Shown here: piece after piece, positions 39,929-55,200 of the stretch
Position numbering within the stretch: position 1 is the stretch's first letter
How the letters are laid out: each line of letters begins with the position of its first letter
Notes under the pieces: generated by a model
Told to the model about the DNA's origin: nothing
The model's database searches: none
What the model saw: only the letters and a program-made list of their open reading frames with translations
Assembly: GCA_946803715.1 (NCBI GenBank)
Contig: CAMPET010000127.1
Location: 35,081-99,080, forward strand
Direction of reading: 5' to 3'
DNA length: 64,000 bases
Origin: Beroe ovata
Taxonomy: Eukaryota; Ctenophora; Nuda; Beroida; Beroidae
Made by a program: the position numbers and the translations under genes

Positions 39929-40644
39929 GAACTCTGGGACCACATGCCCGATGTATCAAGTTTCATTTGATAGTCTGCGGTATGCCAGTGTTTTATAATC
40001 GCCTTGCAGTAGGTATTTGCCCCGCGCTCACGCATGCTCAAAAGTTATTTTAATTTATTCAAAACTTACTTTTAACTTCACTTTTGAAGTCTTACTTTCA
40101 CATGCAACGCATCATTGCCCTTTTTGAATATCGTTGCGGTATTGGTGCATGCCCAATGCCCGATGCCATGCTCTCCCAGCCTCCGAAATGCCAGAGTCAA
40201 ACTTGGCTACATCTTGAGATCCATCACTCAAATGAGAGAATGAGTAATGAGACATTCCCTTTGGAATAGGTACGTTATGAGATTTGCACATCTGCCTTTA
40301 CAAATGTACATATTCAATTGGGATTTTCCCATTTTGTTACCTATCAAACGAAATATGATGATGTTAAAGCTGTCACCTGATAGTAAACCTACGTCTGTTG
40401 GGCACCAGGTGTTCCACACTGCAGGAGTATGTACACACATATGGCATATAGTATGCGTTCTATCCTGTGTTTAGGTCATTGACTGCTCCGTCGACGCCCC
40501 CTTTTCGCCCTCATCATTGTTATCTCTGCCTCTCTCTCTCTCGTGAATTAAACATGAGCTTGTGGCCAGATAGCACACATGTGTGTTCCCCGTGTTATCC
40601 CGTGTTAGTCCTGCTTGTTACATTGTACTCCATTGTGTTTGTGT

Positions 40645-41220
40645 GAGTTTTGTGTGTGTGTGTGTGTTTGTGTGTGTGTGTTTGTGTGTGTTTGTGTGAG
40701 TGTGTGTGCGTTTGTATGTGTGTGTGTGTGNNNNNNNNNNNNNNNNNNNNNNNNNNNNNNNNNNNNNNNNNNNNNNNNNNNNNNNNNNNNNNNNNNNNNN
40801 NNNNNNNNNNNNNNNNNNNNNNNNNNNNNNNNNNNNNNNNNNNNNNNNNNNNNNNNNNNNNNNNNNNNNNNNNNNNNNNNNNNNNNNNNNNNNNNNNNNN
40901 NNNNNNNNNNNNNNNNNNNNNNNNNNNNNNNNNNNNNNNNNNNNNNNNNNNNNNNNNNNNNNNNNNNNNNNNNNNNNNNACACTGTGTCATGATTACACT
41001 GTGTCATGATTACACTGTGTCATGATTACACTGTGTCATGATTACACTGTGTCATGATTACACTGTGTCATGATTACACTGTGTCATGATTACACTGTGT
41101 CATGATTACACTGTATCATGATTACACTGTGTCATGATTACACTGTGTCATGATTACACTGTGTCATGATAACACTGTGTCATGATTACACTGTGTCATG
41201 ATGACACAGTGTGTCATGAT
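40645..41220. repeat. TG microsatellite, 249-base gap, and 16-bp minisatellite
   Basis: (TG)n at 40645-40730 runs into n from 40731 to 40979. Directly after the gap come about fifteen nearly perfect copies of CACTGTGTCATGATTA (40980-41215). Copies are so uniform that the gap may hide more of them. Confidence 0.95.
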
Positions 41221-41462
41221 AATACTGTACCTAGATAGTACCATAGCATTTGAGATAGTGCCATAGGTAATGACGCAGTCCCTGTATAGTGGCAATTGGC
41301 AAGGCTAATGATGTAGCGTCACTATGTTCTAATACACATGACATCTTACTATATAACTATCATATAGTTAACTATCATGATCCTAACTCATTCTCTGTTA
41401 TAGGGAATGACTTTGTGATAGAAGGATAGTTTTGGAAGCACGATTAGAAACCAGTATCAATA

Positions 41463-42395
41463 ATGGACTTGTACTTCCTCCTATCGTTACTGATGAAAGC
41501 TCACGTTACCACCTCCTGTTTCATTGTGACTGGTGCTATTGCATGGAACATAGTGGAGTACCATCACAGATACCATGTTTCAACTTTGTGCGCGATGACT
41601 GCACTGCAAACATTCCCTCTCCTGTCCATGATGCAAATACTGGGACTTATCACGCCACCGGCAAGCGAGGTGTCCATGTATTTCACCGAGGGGTATGAGT
41701 CTGTGGCGTTCCTTGTCTTCCTGAAACTTGTCATGAGTCATATCAGTGGGAGCAGTGTTGTCAGGTTGTCACTGAACGTTCAAGGAATGACCTTCCGAGT
41801 ACCCGCCCTGTTGTATCAGATATTCCTTCCAGCAGTGAAAATCGATAGGAAATTCCTGTTCCTGTGCGAAGTTCTGTTAGGACTGTATGCTGTGTTCTGG
41901 ACGGCAGTGGCAGCTATTGAAGTGTTGGTCACATTTGGTGGCAATGATAGCTATCCCGCAGGAAGTGGCTTCTCAGGGTACTTTGCCGAGCCGTACCACA
42001 TTCTACTCGTCATGTTACTGGTGTTCACTGTGTACAACCTGTCGAGTGTCTACCAAGGAGAGGAGCACGGAGGATTGCGGGAAATCATCTGGAAACTGCT
42101 CCTTTATAAAATCTTTACACTCGTCGTGAAACTGGAGAATATGCTGTATCTAGCGTACACTGACGGTTTCGCATCCGAGCTCTTCTCGGCGAACAGGAAA
42201 TACAGTCTGGACCTCCGTGTCAGAACAATATACGGGGTTATAGTCATCCTACAATTCGTGGTGACCGTTGCACTGATGAAAGTGTTCTATCGGTTGAGAG
42301 ATATCGGCAGAGATAGAAAGGAAGTGGCGGAGCCGTCACTTTTGTCTGGGTGCGGATTCAGCGCCAATGAAGATCATGACTTGAAGAATGTTTGA
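41463..42395 (+). CDS. OST-alpha/TMEM184-family membrane protein, second copy, 310 aa
   Basis: A single open frame from ATG 41463 to TGA 42395. It aligns by eye with the product of 37319-38344: LQTFPLLSMMQILGLITPP, MYFTEGYESVAFLVFLKLVM, LYQIFLPAVKIDRKFLFLCE, LYAVFWTAVAAIEVLVTFGGNDSYPA and YKIFTLVVKLENMLYL all have counterparts. Again there are seven hydrophobic segments. The head is shorter and the tail differs (CGFSANEDHDLKNV), so the two copies have diverged strongly. The likely role is the same broad one: membrane carriage of lipid-like solutes. The start could lie a little upstream, but no other ATG in frame was found. Confidence 0.8.
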   Translation: MDLYFLLSLLMKAHVTTSCFIVTGAIAWNIVEYHHRYHVSTLCAMTALQTFPLLSMMQILGLITPPASEVSMYFTEGYESVAFLVFLKLVMSHISGSSVVRLSLNVQGMTFRVPALLYQIFLPAVKIDRKFLFLCEVLLGLYAVFWTAVAAIEVLVTFGGNDSYPAGSGFSGYFAEPYHILLVMLLVFTVYNLSSVYQGEEHGGLREIIWKLLLYKIFTLVVKLENMLYLAYTDGFASELFSANRKYSLDLRVRTIYGVIVILQFVVTVALMKVFYRLRDIGRDRKEVAEPSLLSGCGFSANEDHDLKNV

Positions 42396-43181
42396 GTGTG
42401 AACAAGGATTTAGAGAGCAAGAAACTTTGAGGGTGAACGAGGATACTGAGATGAACAGTTATTATACTCTCAGAGGCGGTGGATCAATCTAATCCTCATG
42501 CACTTTTTCAGTTGCCTTTTTCCGTTGAAATGCTTTTGTAGTCAATTTTTGATTTCATCGATTTTGCAGAAAGGCCACAAATTAATGCTGAATCAGAAGT
42601 CAAGTTATTACAAAGGGTTTTCAGATCAGAGTGATGCCATACTCACTAGGTAAACTAGTGTGGTATATATTACATTCTTTTGTATTTGCATGTTTGCCTC
42701 ATCAGTTATCATTACCCAATACCCACGCCTACATCATTATCTATGTTTGACGTTTGTAATTCTTCAGTTAAAAGTGGTTTTTTAGAATACTTTTAGATTT
42801 CAGTATATTACCCTATTCTATCGTAGTTGAATATCATATTTTGTTTCAAGTTGAAAACAGTGCTGTTTTCTGAGAATATTCCCGGTTCCAAGTTGTTACT
42901 TATAATCTGATTCAATAATCAGTTACTCAAATCCAGTTTCATCATCTAGTCACAGAGCCCATAGATCTAAAACAATAAGTATTGATTTGTTCTTACTTAT
43001 AACAACAAAATATAAAGACAAAAATGCGAGGATAAAACTCATTGTAATACCTAGAGCGTATAGTAGCACAAATCATTAACAACCTAGACTGTAACACAAA
43101 TCATTAACAACCTAGACCGTAACACAAATCATTAACAACCTAGACCGTAACACAAATCATTAACAACCTAGACCATAACAG
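42396..43181. other. Intergenic region ending in a 28-bp tandem repeat
   Basis: Four copies of a 28-bp unit with CGTAACACAAATCATTAACA lie at 43062-43177 and run into the acceptor of the kinase gene's first visible exon. The missing first kinase exon should lie here or further upstream but was not recognised. Confidence 0.6.
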
Positions 43182-45069
<1,888 letters not shown>

Positions 45070-46265
45070 ACTATTGTGGTTCACTCCGGAATGAACCAAA
45101 AGAGTGGAGTCTTGTTCCATTATTCATCATTTATTGCCTTATGCAAACAGGAGATGAACTCATTTGAAGCGTCCGATTTCAATCTATTTGTGCCGTTTCT
45201 GACTTTGCATCGGCCAAATGCAGTCACGTCTGTGTGCATATGATAATCTGATGGGCCATGGAAATTTTAAATATGTGAAATCCTTCACAAGAGTTTTGTT
45301 TTTGGATCGCGCGGAATCATTTAGCTATGAGTAAGCAGTAGTCACACGCGCGTACTTCAAGTGAATTTTGAGGAATTTGCTATTTAAAACATGGTGGCAT
45401 GTATGTGCCGCGCAGTACATCACAATTGCAACGCTGTTCCCGCGTTGCGTGACCCGAATACTCCGCGTGCGACTTTTCCTTTCTACGAATTTTCAGTTCA
45501 CTGAGTAGAACAGGAACACGCAACTGCAACGTGTATACACTGGTCAGAGGGCATATGATTAGATCATAATTAGATAAATTAGATCATAATTCGATCCCTG
45601 ATATTTTATTTCCTGTACTGCACTACTGCATACTTTTTTGTGCGTCTGAATAATTGACTTTGTTGATTCAGTGATTCACCACTGTCTTCTGAACTAAACT
45701 GTTTTTTGAACTAAGCTGAACACAGTGACACAGTAACTTCAATTGTCTGTTTTATTGTACAATCCGAATATGGACAACATTCTGTTAAGCAATTATAATG
45801 CTCCTGTCATGTTGCTGAATTAGCAATACTATGATCAATGAAAGCATTTTGCCTGTCAAAGGTAGACCGTTGCAGCTTGCAACTGCAGGGTCTGGTATTA
45901 TCAGGCAAGTAAAGTATAAAATGCAAGGTAATTTTCTGATAGAATCTTGGTACTCATATCGTGGTACAAAAAGCCAGCATGATTTGTTTGAATACAATAG
46001 TTTCAGATGATTGAACATTGTAGACAGTGATACAAAGTCAATTCAATCAAACCCACACACATTTTCAGCACATATCTACTGACAGTTTGAAGCCATAATA
46101 GTCTCTTCTGCAGGATCTTCACAGTGTGACCCAGGCTTCTCAAATTTGATTTCAATAAGCAGTGTTGATAAGTTTAAAATAATATTTTACCTTTTGGTTA
46201 TTGATCTCACCTATCTGTAGGATGAGCCAAGGTTTAGGTGGGCCTGTGCATCATCAATAATACCA
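45070..46265. other. Intergenic space PSKH1-PRKDC
   Basis: AT-rich and free of recognised genes or repeats. It must contain the promoter of the DNA-PKcs gene, but no core element could be singled out. Confidence 0.5.
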
Positions 46266-49200
46266 ATGAGTGGGACTCTCAAGTCAATACTTGAGAGTAT
46301 CCATGAAATCCTAATTGTTGGAACCAGTGATGCTCTCACCCCAGTCTTAGATCTCAAGAGCTGTGTTGACAATCTGAGTGATCATGAGCTAGGTTATATT
46401 AGTTAAACCAGATACAGTATCCACTATTCTTGCAGATTTTTTGAAATATCAGTAATTGTTAAAAGTAAGATATATGTTATGACTAATGAACTATTCTCTG
46501 TAGTTGCTGGGACATCTTTCATATTTGACACTGAAAAAGGAATCTTGTCATTCTTAGACAAGACTTGCCACATCAAGGGGAAGGTGGGAATGGCAGAAAA
46601 ATGCAACTGTTCTTCTTATCACATGGTGGCTCATCTAATTTAGTGGGCTGTGATAGTTGTTGCTTTCAGGAGTGGCAAAAAATCTGTGCAGAACTGATAA
46701 AACTGATCCATGGGTTGGTTGAAAAGAGGAATCTTCAGGAGGATCACGTGTTATCTGTTATTGTGAGTACCTAGGTGTAATAGTGTAATATTAAGTGGGT
46801 TTCTTGTTTATTAATCCTTCCAGATGTGCAGGTTATTCTTGAATGATTATTTCTGAAGCATTTATCACTCAATAAAAGAGAATTACCCCCAGGTTCAGGG
46901 TAAAATCCTGTTCACAAAGATTGAAACAAAAGCAAACATTGTTCTTGTTGTTGATTTACTGAGAAGGGTTAGGAGAAATAACGCAAAACATTACATGTAT
47001 TCGACCTCTTTTCATGCTTGCAAACAATAGCTTTGATGGCAATGGGGAAATTTTGATGAATATCATTCAGTTGATATCTTGTGTTTCAGTCAGTATTGAA
47101 GCTTCAGGAAATGGGATCTGGGTGTGAAGATATCGTTGATATCTGTGATATGATGTATAGATCAATTTCCAATAAGCTGAGGTCCTCTTTAACAGGTTGA
47201 CTGTTTAGATGTCTAGACTGTTGGATAATGATTCTATCTTCGAAAAATCCCAAAATAGGTATCCGTCATGCTAACATTTGAATATCCCTTTCAGTCACAG
47301 ATGCAATATGCAATTTTATCCAAGCTGTAATGGGTGTTGCCACTCATTTGTTTGATGAAGAGAGAGCAGTGAAATGGTTCAATTTCTTCATGCATAATCT
47401 AAAAACTGAAGTAAGTTTCTCAATGTCCTCTTATCAAATACTCTTCATTTCTTAGTTGTGATCATGTGTTGGATTCATTTCTATTCAGATGGTGATAAAA
47501 GCTCATAAGAAGAAGGTCCCAGAGTTGCAGATGATAGCTGCAAGTTTCACTGGGATTGAGGGTGTTTTGTCTAACTTTCCCACTTTAGTCTCTGAAAGCA
47601 TCTTAGAAGAGGTGTTCAAGTTGCTGGTGAAATCTTGTAACCCCAACGTAAGTGAATTGATTACGGTTGAGCCTTTCCAAATCATTAAATCAATACCCAA
47701 ATGAGTCCCTTATAGTGTGAATAACCCACTGACTCACTTGTGTCTCTAGGTGGAAGCCCAAAGACATGCTATGCAGCTAGCAGTGCTGGGTATCCTATCG
47801 AAACACACATCCAAATTCTCAAACCACATCTTCAAAGAAAACGTCACTCTCCTGAACTTCCTGGTTGCAATGCTCAAGACCAAGAATGCCGGATTGAGGA
47901 ATTCTGTTTGCAAGGGTCTCTCTGCTCTTGTTTTGCAGGTACAACACAGTCGATAACACAGTGGATGGAATGTAATTCAGATTAAAACTGTATAGCTAAT
48001 TGATTTCTTGTTTACTACATGTTCCTAACTCTGTACATTATATCAGATGAGCAGAGAAATGACGCGCAACGAGGAGGAAGGAGCAGGATTGTTTCAGCAC
48101 TACCTAACGGTTCTGGTACCCCTTCTACAAACCAGTCACAGGCGGCAAATATCTGGTGTGATGCAGTGTCTGGGACACCTTGCCCTTCCTTGTAAATGCC
48201 TCCTCGGAGAGGAAAAGCTCATTCAGCTCTTCAAGAAGATCCTCTCAGCAGGTACAACCTCTGGGTTCTGATAATGATTATAGTATGAGAAAACACCCGA
48301 TTCTCCTCCTTCGATGCTGGTCAATGGTCATATTGTATCAAACGTTTGAAGAGGTTTTCGCGACGTCCATTTAAACCCTATGTGTTATGTATCAGGCGAG
48401 AAGGTATATGGTGGAAGTACGACTGATAGTGATGCTGATTACAGCACACTGCTACCCACTGTGATTACAGCACTGGCAGACACTGTCTCGTGCATTGACA
48501 GCATATCGTCAGAGTTGAGAGAACAGCTTGTTGCTCCAGTCATCTCCCTCATTGAGGTACTACCTAGTGGTTAAGACATCCCGCGAGGGAAGTTGCACTG
48601 CGAGTGTTGGTTCAAAAAACAAATAGACCCAGGAGTTAGGACACCTGACCGAATATCAACTAGCTGATTTGTTGCTCATTGTGCAACCCTGGGATTGCTC
48701 GATTACCTGCTTTAATCCTATTGAACACTGTCAAATTGACAGGTGTATCCAGAGCTCCACCCGAAGACGCAACAGACATGTTACAACTCAATCCAGTGTC
48801 TCCTGGGAGCAGTTCACACAGATAAAGACACGTTCCAGTGGTTGCTGAATGAAATATCGTACCAGGTGGGGTAACGTGTGAAATATGTCTGCTAGGACGT
48901 GTCTACTAGCACGTTACCAAGGTAACGGGGTGAACAATGAAATGGTTCCACGAAACAATGAAGTTGAGTTAACACTTGACAACTGTCCAGGGTGTGTTAC
49001 GGTGTTCTATCAACACGGACTCTGATGAGTATGCGAGTCTATGGAATGATCTCCTCAATAACTATTCTGACAAGATTCATGATCTATCTGTCCGGAGAGA
49101 AATTCATGTCTCAATCCTAGATACCTTGATCAATAGGTAAGTAACGGTAATTCGCTGCAGTAGGATATGAACTAGAATACGGCGCGTTAGTTCTGAGTCA

Positions 49201-52200
49201 AAGGCTATTATGGGAATTACACTCCCCACTCATTTGCTGATACGCCTCATACTATATTGTTCAGTTTTCTGGTGATGTTCGAGAAGTTAGATATTAGTCC
49301 TGATGTTGAAGAGGACCAAGAGGACAGCAATATGGAGACAGATGGTCAGGAACCCACACCAAAGAAGAAGGATGTTGAGATTTACAAGAACCTGGCTACA
49401 TTGCTAACTGATATTATTGGAAATATTGACGATGATAGGTCAATTTCTCTTCTATGATGATCATTTCTACCATATTCCTTCCTTATTCATTCCTTATTCC
49501 AAGTTATGATTATCACCTCACTTTTACCCCTACCTAATTTCAGATTGGAGAAGTGGGTGCTATCCCTGGTGAATTGCACTATCCGTGTGAGCAGTTTACA
49601 ACCGGAGTTGGAATGTTCCTACTGGTTGCTCAACGCACTTATCACCTACTGTGACACCAGTGAATACTTCTCCGCTCCTTCACACAGGGTATGAGCTATG
49701 TAGTTAAGAGTGGAGAATCTCATGCTATGTAGTTAAGAGTGGAGAATCTCAAGATCTACCAAATCGTTAATTTCACATAGCTTGGTTAATGGTTATAGGG
49801 TGTGGAAGTATGGCCGTACTCTAAGTTTCATGATTCCGTCTTTTCAGGAGTCCACTGGAAGTACGTTGAGAGCGTTTTGTCGAACTCTGATTGACAGACT
49901 AGACAGTCTGACAGAGAGTGCTCGCATTGCTGCGATATCGATGTTGCTGTCCTTCCCTGTCCCACTGCTACACGACTCTGTGGACATGTTCATAATGGCC
50001 CTCAAAGAGGCACTCACTCGAGGCATCGGGTACCTTTATCTTCCCAATTCTTTAGTTCACGTGTTGTACCCTCGCTAGTGAACCTATCCGTGGTCTTGTT
50101 TGTTATACTATGAATCTACTAATATAACATCTCTACTCTTTTCCAGGTGTCTTGAGGTCGGGATCCGTGGAGTGGAGTGTATGTGGAGAGTTGTGAGAAG
50201 TGGGCACAGGTCTCTCCTAGAGGGCCACTGCCATGACATCCTGCCTCTCCTCAATCCATACCTCATGTCATCGGCCGATACTTCAGACAGGTATGAATAC
50301 CATCACAATGTCATCATGTGATGGTGACCACCGGTCACGTGTAAATTACCTCTGTGACCAGTGACCACTGACCAGTGACCATCCTCAGATCAGAGGTGTC
50401 TCTCTACACTCTACAGAGTAGCATTGTTCTGTTGTGTGGGACTCTCGGTGGGTCTGCTAACATCCACCTCATTACGCCTGAAATACCTGAGATATCTTGG
50501 ACTACCGATCAAATCCTTAAAATACCGGTGTCCTTCGGCTCATCGCAGATTGAGATGTGCCTTGGTGAGTTTAATCGAAAAATAATACGAAGGGCCACTG
50601 ATTTTAAATTATTTTCACAAAATTTGTATCATCAATATCATTAATATTGATCGAAAATAATCCCCAAGAAATAAGTAATTAAGTTTCATCTGATTGATAT
50701 GGATTTAGTCTATGAACTTCATAACAATCGTTATGAACCCACTATCAATATCTATATTCCCCCTCAACTGTCCCTCTCGCGAGTGGGGCAACCCACAAAT
50801 TGAGTAAGTGGGGGTATCACCTCATTCTTCATCACCACACTCTGCTCCCCCACAATCGCATCACCACCCACATCAGCACCGTACATCAGAACAGTGCCAC
50901 CGGCCACTGTCGCTCTCTGTCTCACGAATAGCGGCGCTTTCTTCAGAATTCTGTCCTCGAATGTATGAGCCTGGAAGTGACAGCTGACCGTCGTGTCATC
51001 CTCAAAGTGGAGTAAATCAGGATCGGTTATTTGGGAAAACTTGGTTCCGAAGAAGAACACGTTTCGTCCGATAGAGACGCCAAATAATCTGAGTATAGAA
51101 TTGAGGAGCTGAGTTCCGTTGAAAAGATCGAGGACGGGTTTAGCCCACGCACCCCACACCACGTAGAGGAAGTCCCACCTGCTACACCAGCATGACCAAA
51201 GTGGGTGTATCCCCTCGCCCATCCTACCGATCAGAACCCACTTCAGCATGAGCACCAGAAGTGGGAAGCAGAAGAGGGATGCCACAGTGGCGGCGGGGAC
51301 TGTGAGATATCGGAATACAGTGGGGTCCTGAACTCTGCTCTGCTCGTCAAGATACCTGTACCACGTTACGAGTACACAGACAGTGGGAATTGTTATAGTG
51401 AATCTGAGGAGCTCCCAGAAGAGTCTGCTGATGAACCGGATAAGTGTGGGATTGTGGGTGACTGATCGTCCTGCTGTGACCACCTCTCGTCGTGGGAGCT
51501 CGAATAGAGGGTTACCAAACCAGGATGACCCCGGGTAGATTTTCCTGTCGTCAGCAACTGAGCATACTCCTATCAGGATATCAGGGGGAAGGTGACATCC
51601 TGGCGGGATTATAGCACCATTCCCGAGAAACGTTCCTTTACTCAACTTTATCCTTTCCATGACCACATAGTCACCTTCGAATCTGGGACCACCAAGGTAT
51701 ATGACGTCAGCAAAGAATGTCTCATCTTCAATTGTCACAAGTTCCGGAGTGACCTCAAATATTGAGCTTATCTCGCAGTTTTTACCAATTTTCATGCCCG
51801 CCCATCTGAGCCACGTTGGCCAGAATATGGTTCCGCTGAGGATCAAGCCAGCAGATGAGACTATCCTATCTTTGAGACAGACGGTCATGAACTCCAGTGT
51901 CCTCCTATGATGCACTCCTTCACGCACAGTACCCAACACCCGCATTATCACAATCTGAACAATGAGTGATATGAGCACCCCTCCTGCTAAAACACCACAC
52001 TTCACTGCTGCAAGAGTGGTGGCGTCATCAGTGAAGTTGTAGAACCCTTTGATATTCAGATAAGTGTCAACCTGATAGGATATGACGATTGGGTTGGTAA
52101 GGAATCTTATCAGAGAATCAACAATGAGGAATTGTGCTGCATATTGGAAGGGGGACATCACTTTGCAATGGGGCTTCTTCACATCACTTGGTGGAAGAGG

Positions 52201-55200
52201 TGATGACATGCCCGGTACTCCGGACACCTGGCTCTTAGCCGGGATAACGCTCCCTGATGCAACGAGTGATGAGTAAGTGATGACTGAGTTACTACCAATA
52301 TCGGTGTTGCAGCTCACGTAGGATTTTGTTTGTAAAGTTACATTATCCCTGATAGTAACCCCTCCAAATGTAAGATGGTGTCGCTCCGCTTTGACCGTTG
52401 CCACGGTTACATCTCGACCGATAACAACATTATCGCCGATATCAAGCAAGTCCCACCCACCTTGCTCAGATACTTGCGACGCGTGGATGTAGACATTTGC
52501 CCCGACTTTAGCTCCCAGTAACCGAAGCACAATATTGTGAAAATGAGTGCCGGATATCATTTTCCAGGGAACGGTTGAGGTGATTGTCATTACAATCCAA
52601 TGTCGGAGATAGAACCAGCCCCACACCGGATGGGATCCAGCAGTATACCGGCCGATTAAAGTCCACTTGGCACACACTGCTGCTAACACAGACACCGGTA
52701 ACCACAAAACTACAGTGAGAGTGGTGTTGACAATGGACGAAGTCGCTGAGTATGCTAGCAAACTGGAGCAGTACAGAACACCTGCTATCCACAGTAACTG
52801 TAGCAATGTTATTATCATGGAACACTCCTGTAGTGGTAGCTTGTCCTGAGCAACGTTCTTACAGGGTTTTTTCATGGAACAGATCTTTGCTAGATTCCCC
52901 ACAGTTCTCTGATTGTAGATATCTCTAACTGCGAGAGTTGCAGTCATTGGATCACCGCGAAGATCTGAAATTACCATGGCAGCAGTTAATGAATCACCCC
53001 CAAGTGCGAAGAAGTCCTCTGCAGATTCTGGGTTCTTGCCCAGGTTGAGGTTGGACCGGAATGCCCGGGCTATGATAGCCTCTACACCCGATGAGGGCGA
53101 TGTATCAGCCACATCATCAGTATTGCAGTTTGTCTGACTCATGTACATGTGTTTGAGGGAAGTTGTGTCCAGTTTACCACTCGTCGTAGTGGGAAATAAG
53201 TGAACTGACACTATGTCAGATGGAACCATGTAGTGGGGTAGTTGGTTGCTCATACACCTCTTCACAGCTGTGACATCCAGTATACTGTCCATGAAGCGGA
53301 GGATGACAAATGCAACGAGTTTCTGTACGCTGCCATGCTTGACGACTGTGCACACAGCCTCTTTTATCTCGGGTACATACTTCTTCAGGAATTCCTCAAT
53401 AGACGATAGCTCGATACGGTACCCTCTCAGCTTTACCTGGGAGTCAATTCTCCCAAAATACACCAGTTCTCCATTTTCATTCAGTGACACCAAGTCCCCG
53501 GTCCTGTATATCCTACCGAATGTGGGGTGATCCAGGAATTTGGCAGCGGTCAGGTCTGGTCGATTGAGATACCCTCGGGAGACATTGAGACCGCTGATAC
53601 AGAGCTCCCCACTCTTACCAGCTTCAACTGGATGTAGATTCTCATCCAGAATATGGGCAGTGTTGTTCACCAAAACCTTACCGATGGTGACCTGTCTATG
53701 TGGACTGAGCTCCCCTACTGTAACCACGACAGAACACTCGGTTGGGCCATATCCATTGACAAGTCTTCGTCCATGAGACCAGGTTCTGACTAGGTCAGGT
53801 GTCATTTCTTCACCACCCACGTATAGAATCTTGAGAGAGGTGAGGACGAGAGATGCTTCGGGGCCCATGCTTCTTAGTAGTGTCGGAGGTGGAGTTAGCA
53901 TGTTGATGTGCTCTCGTTGTAACCATGGTGACAAGTCTGGACCTAGACGGACTGTCTCATCATCTAGAACCACCAAGGTACCACCTGTTGCAAATGCCAG
54001 AAATATTTCCTCCACGGAAGAGTCATATGCTCCTGACGACATCTGGGCTATTCTCCAGCCTACACTTATCTCAGGGAACACTAGCCTATGGTTGAGGAGC
54101 AAGTTACAGATATTCCTGTGTTCTATCAACACACCCTTTGGTTTTCCCGTTGTCCCTGACGTGTAAATGACATAAGCTAACTGGTTCTCCGATACTTCAG
54201 GAAACTCTGTCTCTGCTGATAGTTTCCTGTTGGAAGCGCACGCCTTCACATCCTCATACACAACAACAGGGATGTCTTTATCCTTAATACAAGATTGGAG
54301 CCTCGTCTTACAGTGACCATCTGTGATGATGAGTGATGGCTTTGCGTCACCCAGGATGAAGCTGATCCTTTCGTCCGGAAAACCGGTATCGAGGCAGGTA
54401 TACGCCCCTCCTGCCTTCAAGACAGCGAGCTGGGCTATGTATATCTTCTCTGAGGACCTCTTCATGAAGATGGCCCCCACGGACTCAGCTCCAAAGAATG
54501 GACAGAGGAACCTGGTCAGTGCTGTGACATCGTGACGTAGCTGGTCGTACGTGATCTTACTGCGTACAGTGGACTTCTCTTCGAACCACTCAATTGCAGT
54601 TACATGTGGGAATTGCTTTGCTGTCTCCTCAAAGTATCCATGTAAAACTGAGAGTCGTGACAATGCCATGAACCTACAGGAAGCCAGGAATGTACTGTCA
54701 CATTTGTAATTTGAGGCAACAAAATTAGACAAAATAGGAAAGAGAAACCAGTAACCACCACTTAAAATTTCTGTGAGGCTCCTTCATAAATATGGCGTCA
54801 AAATGAGTTTATTTGTGTTATACACTGTGCAAATAAACAATTTTTACTTTTACAACATTTCTAACTGTTCAGACATGCTTATTAACTGTGATGAAACCGG
54901 AAGTAGACTTCAGCAAACCCAGACAAATTCATTCTAAGGTAAATCTCCAATCAGTGCATTTATTTCTACAGCAACCCAGCACAGTAGCACCTACTTAAAA
55001 GTGTCAGGAAATGAATCGTTCTCGACAGATGGTAATGGTTGTCCGCTTTCTATAGCTCTCACATTGTGAATGTTTCATTATACGTATTACGGAACCTAAA
55101 TTTTCTGCCTTTCCTCTTGCAGATTTTCAACTATCCCTTGTACCCCTTTACTGAATTAACCACTGAAACTGGTTAATCAGCTCGAAATGCGACTTTTAGG

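Noticed and set aside
40605-41025. Open frames across the second gap
   Set aside because: TG microsatellite plus n; no real codons in the middle.
40980-41220. Regular 16-bp repeats that could look like a CRISPR array
   Set aside because: The units are head-to-tail without spacers, in an animal genome; a plain minisatellite.
50764-54732. Bacterial contamination as the source of the synthetase gene
   Set aside because: The flanking PRKDC exons join in phase across it and no bacterial neighbour gene is present; still to be confirmed with long reads.
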